A DNA stretch of 64,000 nucleotides, from positions 20,814-84,813 of IMG/VR virus record IMGVR_UViG_3300000318_000002, one strand, 5' to 3'. Origin of the DNA: a virus. This document shows positions 58,627 to 64,000 of this stretch, one piece after another. A program made the position numbers and the translations under genes. Position 1 is the stretch's first letter; each line of letters begins with the position of its first letter. Under the pieces are notes generated by a model. It was not told where the DNA came from. It saw nothing but the letters and a program-made list of their open reading frames with translations, and did not search any database.

Positions 58627-60426
58627 GTGAATTTGCCTATTTTAATGCAAAAACTTTATGGCGAAATTACCTTCACGGGACTCTATTCTTTTGAATTTAA
58701 GAATAAAGGCAAGAAAATAACCGAAATTTTCTTTATGATGCCCCCCAAATCAAAAGATGTTTCAGAATCTACTCGCTCCGCTACGATTCCGACTCTTTCT
58801 TCAAATTATGTAATAGATGCAGGAAACAGCACGAAATCAATATCTTTAAATGGTGAATTGTATTTCCCAACAGTCGGAAGTCCCGTTAATCCAGTTGCAA
58901 TGGATAGCGCAAACCTTCCGAATTTGATAGACGGTCTTACCGAATTTTTTAAACTCAAATGGATGCTTATTTCTTACCGCGATTATACAATGACAAAAAA
59001 CGGGAAGATAGATGTCCCTACAGTTCCCATGAATTCAAGTCCGGAACTTACGACTCTTTATAAAAAAGTATCAAAACTTGTTAAAAACAAATCAGGCGCA
59101 TTATACGATCAGATACAACTTATATTCCATGATTATGACATGGATGATCATTATTTTTGTCGTATAGCTAATTTTTCATCTAAACAGAGCGACTCAAAAT
59201 ATATTGCAGTTGAATATAATATTTCTCTTGATTGTTATAAAAAATATCAATCAAATACTCAAAAATCGGTAACTATAAAAAAAACTATTTCAGAAGAACT
59301 TAATATTTCAAATACTCAATTACAAAACGTTTCTCTTGCAACGATTGTATCAAATATGAATGCTGCCGGTTCAAGTTCTGGAGCTGTTTTCAATAATGCT
59401 ACGTTTTATGCACTCATATTAAGTATAGAAAATACCATTGCAAGTATTGATACTGAGAACACAAACATACAATCAGGAGTTTCAACCCCATTTGATAATA
59501 TGCTTTTATATACTTTAAATTTAATTTCAGATATTACAAGTGTTATGAATGCATATATAACATTATTTTTAACCGAAGCACAACAAACATTATATGCTGA
59601 TGGAGATTTAACGCTTGACGAAATTTTAGATATTACGTTAATTGCTTTATATAATAGTTTTTTAAAAATAAAAATTATTGCAGAAACTATTAAGGGATCG
59701 ATTATTTCAGCTCCAAGACAAAATACCATTTCTTACAATTCTAATTCTGATGATTATACTATTACGACGGAACAATTTGATTCTACAGATAGCACAAACA
59801 AAATATCTAACGAATCAAGTTTTGAATATTATACTATTAAAGAAGGAGATTCCGCTCGATCAATTGCTCTAAGCGAACTTGGCGATAGTGAAAAATTTGT
59901 ACAAATATTACAAATAAATGATATCACGGAATCAGAACTTATCGAAGGAACTTTAATCGGAACGCAAATAAAAATTCCAGTAGACAGCACTTCGGTAACA
60001 AAAAGCGCAGATAATCTTGTTTACGAATCTGATGATACAGATATTGAAGCCTATTTACACGGATCAGATATTTCATCAGGCGTAAATAATACGATTCTCA
60101 TATCCTCGAAAGGCGATATTGCAAATGTTTCGGGGGCAGATAATACTATAAACGCAATAACGGCTAGAGTATCCGGGAAGAAGGGATCTTTAAATGTTTT
60201 TTCTTCAGATTGGGGAGTTACGCCTATCGGCGATGGGAATGTACCGCTAATGGTACGAATAAATAATTATCTAACCGATCTTACAAATCAAATACAAGAA
60301 GACCCTCGCGTAGAATCAGTAAATATTGATATGGACAAATTATATCTTGATGGTGAAAAATTATCTGTTTATGCAAAAGTTTTACTTATTGGTTCTGAAG
60401 AAGAAAAGGAGATTATCGTAGCATGA
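58627..60426 (+). CDS. Baseplate/tail protein with LysM-like domain (599 aa)
   Basis: GTG start with GGAG upstream (MNLPILMQKLYGEITFTGLY). An N-terminal baseplate-type beta region, a long helical middle and a LysM-like segment at about 399-455 (YYTIKEGDSARSIALSELGD, LQINDITESELIEGTLIGTQ). The C-terminal region (VYAKVLLIGSEEEKEIIVA) is beta-rich. LysM suggests peptidoglycan contact. First gene of the distal tail operon. Confidence 0.65.
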   Translation: MNLPILMQKLYGEITFTGLYSFEFKNKGKKITEIFFMMPPKSKDVSESTRSATIPTLSSNYVIDAGNSTKSISLNGELYFPTVGSPVNPVAMDSANLPNLIDGLTEFFKLKWMLISYRDYTMTKNGKIDVPTVPMNSSPELTTLYKKVSKLVKNKSGALYDQIQLIFHDYDMDDHYFCRIANFSSKQSDSKYIAVEYNISLDCYKKYQSNTQKSVTIKKTISEELNISNTQLQNVSLATIVSNMNAAGSSSGAVFNNATFYALILSIENTIASIDTENTNIQSGVSTPFDNMLLYTLNLISDITSVMNAYITLFLTEAQQTLYADGDLTLDEILDITLIALYNSFLKIKIIAETIKGSIISAPRQNTISYNSNSDDYTITTEQFDSTDSTNKISNESSFEYYTIKEGDSARSIALSELGDSEKFVQILQINDITESELIEGTLIGTQIKIPVDSTSVTKSADNLVYESDDTDIEAYLHGSDISSGVNNTILISSKGDIANVSGADNTINAITARVSGKKGSLNVFSSDWGVTPIGDGNVPLMVRINNYLTDLTNQIQEDPRVESVNIDMDKLYLDGEKLSVYAKVLLIGSEEEKEIIVA

Positions 60427-61838
60427 GTGATATTTTAAAAATATATACAGAAGAACAGTTATATGAGATGTATCGTAAAATTATTCTTGCCGCTGGAGTA
60501 GGACTTACCGATTTTAACGATGGATCAAAAATAAAAGTATTATTACAATCAAATTCCGATATTGTTTCAAGCGTAAGCATGGATTTTAAAGAAGGCATTT
60601 ATAACGCTATCCCAATTGCTCTTTATGAAGGTATGGGATTTACAAAAAAGGCAGCGGCACAAGCTACCGGATATTTAAAACTTTATAGAAAACCCGTTAT
60701 GACTTTACAGTATACGGGAACCGGAACTGCCGCAAATATAACAATTACCTCAAGTGGAATTTCTTCAACAGTATCCGGTGCACCCGGTGACGCATTTTCT
60801 TTTGATTTTACAACATATCCCAAAACAGGTGTACTTGTTACGGCGATTGATGCGCTTACAAACTGGACGGCGGCAAAAGTTTCTGATGTAGACTGCGATA
60901 CATTATATCAATATACTAATCTTGACGCAAAAACTTCAACCACTTATGACAATGTGAATGGAATGGATATTTGCCTTGCAACAGATATTGCTGTTTCTGT
61001 TTCAGCGGGATTTTCTGCAACAATAGATAGTATGACAATATTAACAAATTCAACAACAACACTTCCGGCTGGAACGGCTTGGATTCTTGCCGCTTCTACT
61101 GTTCAACAAGCGGGAATAGATGGCAATATAAAAGTAGCGGCACTTGATACGGCTAATGGTTTAGGATATATGAATTCAAGTGTTTCGGGCGTTGACTATG
61201 TTCGAAATGATTCTGCTTTTTCCGGAGGTAGTGATGTCGAAACAGACGCAGAACGTAAAATCCGTTTTGTAGATACCATAAACGCCCTTAATGCAGGAAC
61301 AAAAAACGGAATTATTGCTGCTCTTGAAGCAATAAATGGGATAAAAAGTGTAGGGATGCGAACCGCATATCCTCATAGAGGGACCAACACCATTATTGTT
61401 GATGATGGTTCGGGTACAATTAGTTCAACATTGCTAGCTTCGATTACCAAAGTTCTATATGGGGATGCCTCGGATTTGACTAACTATCCGGGGAAAAATT
61501 GTGAGGGCATTGGATATACTATTGTTGCTCCGACAATAGTATCGGTAAGTGTTGGCATAGTTGCAACAAGACTTTCAACTGTAAATGTATCTCTTTCTAC
61601 AATTTCTACAGATATACAATCAGCCGTTGAACAATATATAAATACCTTACCTCTTGGACGCGATGTTCTTTTAAGTGAAGTAGTCCGTGTTGCTAAAAAC
61701 TCTAATACTGCAATTTATGATTTATCAATAAGCAGTCCTTCTACGAATATAACTATAAATTCTAATGAATTTGGAAGAACAGGTTCCGGTTATGGTGGAA
61801 CTGTTTCTGTTACTGTATCTATAGCGTCAAGCGAGTAA
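60423..61838 (+). CDS. Baseplate protein J-like
   Basis: 471 residues. GGSDVETDAERKIRFVDTIN (about 275-295) and the Gly/Ile segment GIIAALEAINGIKSVGM, followed by VNVSLSTISTDIQSAVEQYI and LPLGRDVLLSEVVRVA, match Baseplate_J (gpJ/gp47). Forms the wedge of the baseplate. ATGA overlap with the previous gene. Confidence 0.82.
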   Translation: MSDILKIYTEEQLYEMYRKIILAAGVGLTDFNDGSKIKVLLQSNSDIVSSVSMDFKEGIYNAIPIALYEGMGFTKKAAAQATGYLKLYRKPVMTLQYTGTGTAANITITSSGISSTVSGAPGDAFSFDFTTYPKTGVLVTAIDALTNWTAAKVSDVDCDTLYQYTNLDAKTSTTYDNVNGMDICLATDIAVSVSAGFSATIDSMTILTNSTTTLPAGTAWILAASTVQQAGIDGNIKVAALDTANGLGYMNSSVSGVDYVRNDSAFSGGSDVETDAERKIRFVDTINALNAGTKNGIIAALEAINGIKSVGMRTAYPHRGTNTIIVDDGSGTISSTLLASITKVLYGDASDLTNYPGKNCEGIGYTIVAPTIVSVSVGIVATRLSTVNVSLSTISTDIQSAVEQYINTLPLGRDVLLSEVVRVAKNSNTAIYDLSISSPSTNITINSNEFGRTGSGYGGTVSVTVSIASSE

Positions 61839-61841
61839 TTA

Positions 61842-62885
61842 ATGTCAGAACCGATTACGACACGAATAAATAATAATTTAAAAGCAGTTTGGAATGTTGA
61901 TGATCCAATATATAAAGTCTGCATTTGCAATGCGGATGGGACAATACCTTCTACAATTACAAAACCTACAGATATTGCGATTGGTGCAATTGCAAGTGAG
62001 CTTGAATATTTAAGACTTTTTTCTTTATCGCTGGTGAAGCAACTTGTTTTAACAAATGCAAGTACAGATTTTTTAAAGTATACCCTTGAAAATTATTTTG
62101 GGAGTTATCGTCTTGAGGGAGAAACTGATAGCGCATGGTTGACACGAGTTATTGCAACGGTATTTCAACCAAAAGTTTCCCGTGCCGCTATTATTTATGC
62201 ACTACGAGCATATTCAAATCAAGAACCTGAAATTGAAGATGGTTCTGGAAGTTCTGCTTTCTCAAACGTATGTTTCGCTGGTCGTAATAAAAAATATTCA
62301 ACAACATATAAAGGGAAAATATTTTATGTATTTCCCGCAATATCAAATGATTTTAGCTCTTTATATTTTTTCATTATTATTACGTTATATCAAAATAATA
62401 CCACAAATGTTCAAAACGCAATAAACGTAATAAATAAAGTTATTGCCGCTGGCATAAAATATGTACTTCAACTGAAAGGATTTAAGGCAATCTCTGAAAA
62501 TATGTATTATTGTTCAGGGAATATTTCTTATGCTATAAAAATAGATTCATTAAATTCTCAGATGGGTACGTTCCCTGATGATTTTATTAGATATGATTCT
62601 GTTAATTATAACAGTACAACTTATTCAGCGACCGGAGAATATGTTGGTATTTTTAAAGGAATGTCCGTTTTTAATTCTGTAACATTAAAATCAACGGGTA
62701 CAGTTTATTATCAAATTGCAGAATCAACAGATGGAGTTGTTTTCGATCCCTATAGCACGAAAGCGTTAATCGGAACAACCGTTACGGTTGCACTTACTAA
62801 AAAATATTTCAAATTACGTTTAATTTTTGATACTGCAACATGGACAGATACAATAACAAGTGCACATATAGATTCTATAACATAA
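61842..62885 (+). CDS. Tail protein, gpI-like (347 aa)
   Basis: MSEPITTRINNNLKAVWNVD, then LEYLRLFSLSLVKQLVLTN, and FGSYRLEGETDSAWLTRVIA. Position directly after baseplate J fits a P2 gpI-like wedge or tail-fibre connector. The C-terminal part (about 230-347) is beta-rich. Assignment by neighbourhood. Confidence 0.6.
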   Translation: MSEPITTRINNNLKAVWNVDDPIYKVCICNADGTIPSTITKPTDIAIGAIASELEYLRLFSLSLVKQLVLTNASTDFLKYTLENYFGSYRLEGETDSAWLTRVIATVFQPKVSRAAIIYALRAYSNQEPEIEDGSGSSAFSNVCFAGRNKKYSTTYKGKIFYVFPAISNDFSSLYFFIIITLYQNNTTNVQNAINVINKVIAAGIKYVLQLKGFKAISENMYYCSGNISYAIKIDSLNSQMGTFPDDFIRYDSVNYNSTTYSATGEYVGIFKGMSVFNSVTLKSTGTVYYQIAESTDGVVFDPYSTKALIGTTVTVALTKKYFKLRLIFDTATWTDTITSAHIDSIT

Positions 62886-62900
62886 AAGGATGTTTTAAAA

Positions 62901-64000
62901 ATGGCTAAAGATTTAAGAACAGTGAATATGGTAGACGGACAATTGATTGAAGCAAAAAAAGTGCTTAAAAGAATTGGAGATGTTGGTTATAGAGACCTCG
63001 GAGTATTATCTAAAATAGGACTTTTTGATACCGGGAAAGTATTAATCACAAGCGGTCTTCGGGTTGTTGCTTCATCAGGGATGACAATATCCGTGGGACT
63101 TGGGAAAGGGATGCAACGACTTTCTGATTCTGCTGATATTCTACCTTTTATTCAATTGACCGATCAAACAGTAACTGTTTCGGCTTCAGACGGAACCGCA
63201 AGAACTGACATTATCGAAGCGCAAGTAATAGCAACCGAAGACAAAAACGATTATTCAGATGTAGTCCTTGACTCTGATACCGGAACAATAACAACGGCAG
63301 CGGTAAAACGAGATATAAAATATTCTTTATCGGTACGTGCTCAAAAGGGGACTATAACTCCCACAGCAGGTACTGCCGGGGTATTAACCGGAACAATATC
63401 AATTCCAAGTTCTATTAACCTTTCACTTTTATATTTGTTAAACATTGCAGACGGAGAAGATGGCTCATTTCAAGAAATAGATTTACGCGGTGCTGATCCT
63501 TCCGCAACAACAAAAGCCGAAATAATTTCTAAAATCAATACTGCAATTGGGAGAACCATAGCGTCTATCAGTGGTAATTATATTGTTTTGACGGGATATT
63601 TGACAGGAGTATCAAGTAAGTTCGAGATAAAGCCACCGGTTTCAGATTCTTCCCTTGACGCTTTTGAGACTGTTTTTGGTGTAGTAGGAAGTGGCGAATA
63701 TGATTATACTTATGCTGGTACAAATGAATGGTTTAAACTATCCGAAATAGATGTTGGAGCATCGTCTTCGTCTATCACTACAGGGATGATTCGTAATGTT
63801 GACCAAAAATCAACATGGGGAAGTGAAGCTACAAATACCCTCCTTGCAAATGCATTATTTGATTCAGGAGGTTCCCATGTCGCTCTTGCAGATGTTGCGA
63901 CAAATGCATTGGCATGTTCAGGGAATTCGGCTACGGCTACAAGTGCGACAAATGCATTGGCATGTTCAGGGAATTCGGCTACGGCTACAAGTGCGACAAA
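62901..64000 (+). CDS. Tail fibre protein, partial (runs off the right edge)
   Basis: 366 residues visible: MAKDLRTVNMVDGQLIEAKK, then a beta-rich region (TGKVLITSGLRVVASSGMTI), a T/S/A-rich middle, and the start of a 48-bp tandem repeat encoding ATNALACSGNSATATS at the window edge. Typical tail-fibre shaft; receptor-binding end not in the window. AAAAGGA upstream. Confidence 0.75.
   Translation, partial: MAKDLRTVNMVDGQLIEAKKVLKRIGDVGYRDLGVLSKIGLFDTGKVLITSGLRVVASSGMTISVGLGKGMQRLSDSADILPFIQLTDQTVTVSASDGTARTDIIEAQVIATEDKNDYSDVVLDSDTGTITTAAVKRDIKYSLSVRAQKGTITPTAGTAGVLTGTISIPSSINLSLLYLLNIADGEDGSFQEIDLRGADPSATTKAEIISKINTAIGRTIASISGNYIVLTGYLTGVSSKFEIKPPVSDSSLDAFETVFGVVGSGEYDYTYAGTNEWFKLSEIDVGASSSSITTGMIRNVDQKSTWGSEATNTLLANALFDSGGSHVALADVATNALACSGNSATATSATNALACSGNSATATSAT
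63897..64000 (+). repeat. 48-bp coding tandem repeat (two units and a start)
   Basis: Units at 63897-63944 and 63945-63992 are identical; a third begins at 63993 and continues beyond the window. Each encodes 16 residues, ATNALACSGNSATATS, so the frame is kept. Confidence 0.95.

Overview
The window is most of the genome (or integrated prophage) of a temperate, contractile-tailed bacteriophage with an AT-rich genome. The evidence is a tyrosine recombinase, two antirepressor-type proteins, small and large terminase, portal, MuF-like head protein, prohead protease, scaffold, capsid, tail sheath, tail tube, tape measure, baseplate hub, spike, baseplate J and a tail fibre. The host cannot be named from the sequence. 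A lipoprotein with a relaxed lipobox (FFGC) and an exported lytic transglycosylase suggest a two-membrane host, possibly a spirochaete, but this is weak. TAA, TGA and TAG all serve as stops, so the standard bacterial code applies. Both edges are cut: rtcB is truncated on the left and a tail-fibre gene on the right.

Layout. 1-5097 is a leftward early operon: RtcB RNA ligase (partial), small zinc-ribbon proteins, metallopeptidase-like protein, HTH protein, metallophosphoesterase, guanylate-kinase-like NMP kinase, lytic transglycosylase, orphan C5 DNA methyltransferase, FmdB-like protein. 5114-6132 holds an operator-rich spacer and the integrase. 6146-8160 is leftward again and carries a gene interrupted by an in-frame TAG, a BRO-type antirepressor and a ribbon-helix-helix protein. 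8161-9169 has no gene; it holds a perfect 25-bp-arm palindrome, eleven copies of a 9-bp iteron and an AT-rich stretch, and looks like a replication origin. 9170-14770 is rightward: DNA-binding-like protein, RusA, AntA-type antirepressor, TerS, a left-handed beta-helix protein encoded by 18-bp tandem repeats, and ThyX. TerL follows at 15302, then many tiny genes (16.8-22.4 kb) including a second beta-helix protein. The head module starts with the portal at 22.4 kb and includes two candidate head-fibre proteins and MuF.

A leftward accessory island (29.2-32.7 kb) holds small membrane and zinc proteins, tRNA-Gln and an aberrant tRNA-Leu-like gene. It is followed by three roughly 1000-residue polyvalent proteins with metallopeptidase, HAD nucleotidase, InPase-like and ADP-ribosyltransferase-like domains. 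Next come the prohead protease, scaffold and capsid. Neck, sheath, tube, chaperone pair, tape measure and baseplate genes run to the right edge, interrupted by one leftward lipoprotein gene.

The most interesting observation is a repeated M-x-K-A tetrapeptide at domain boundaries of the polyvalent proteins, the scaffold and the portal C-terminus, all encoded around the prohead protease. This suggests that the polyvalent proteins enter the procapsid and are cut into separate effectors by the maturation protease. A recurring dyad (TTGTCAA, 8 bp, TTGACA) at several accessory-gene promoters suggests a shared regulator.
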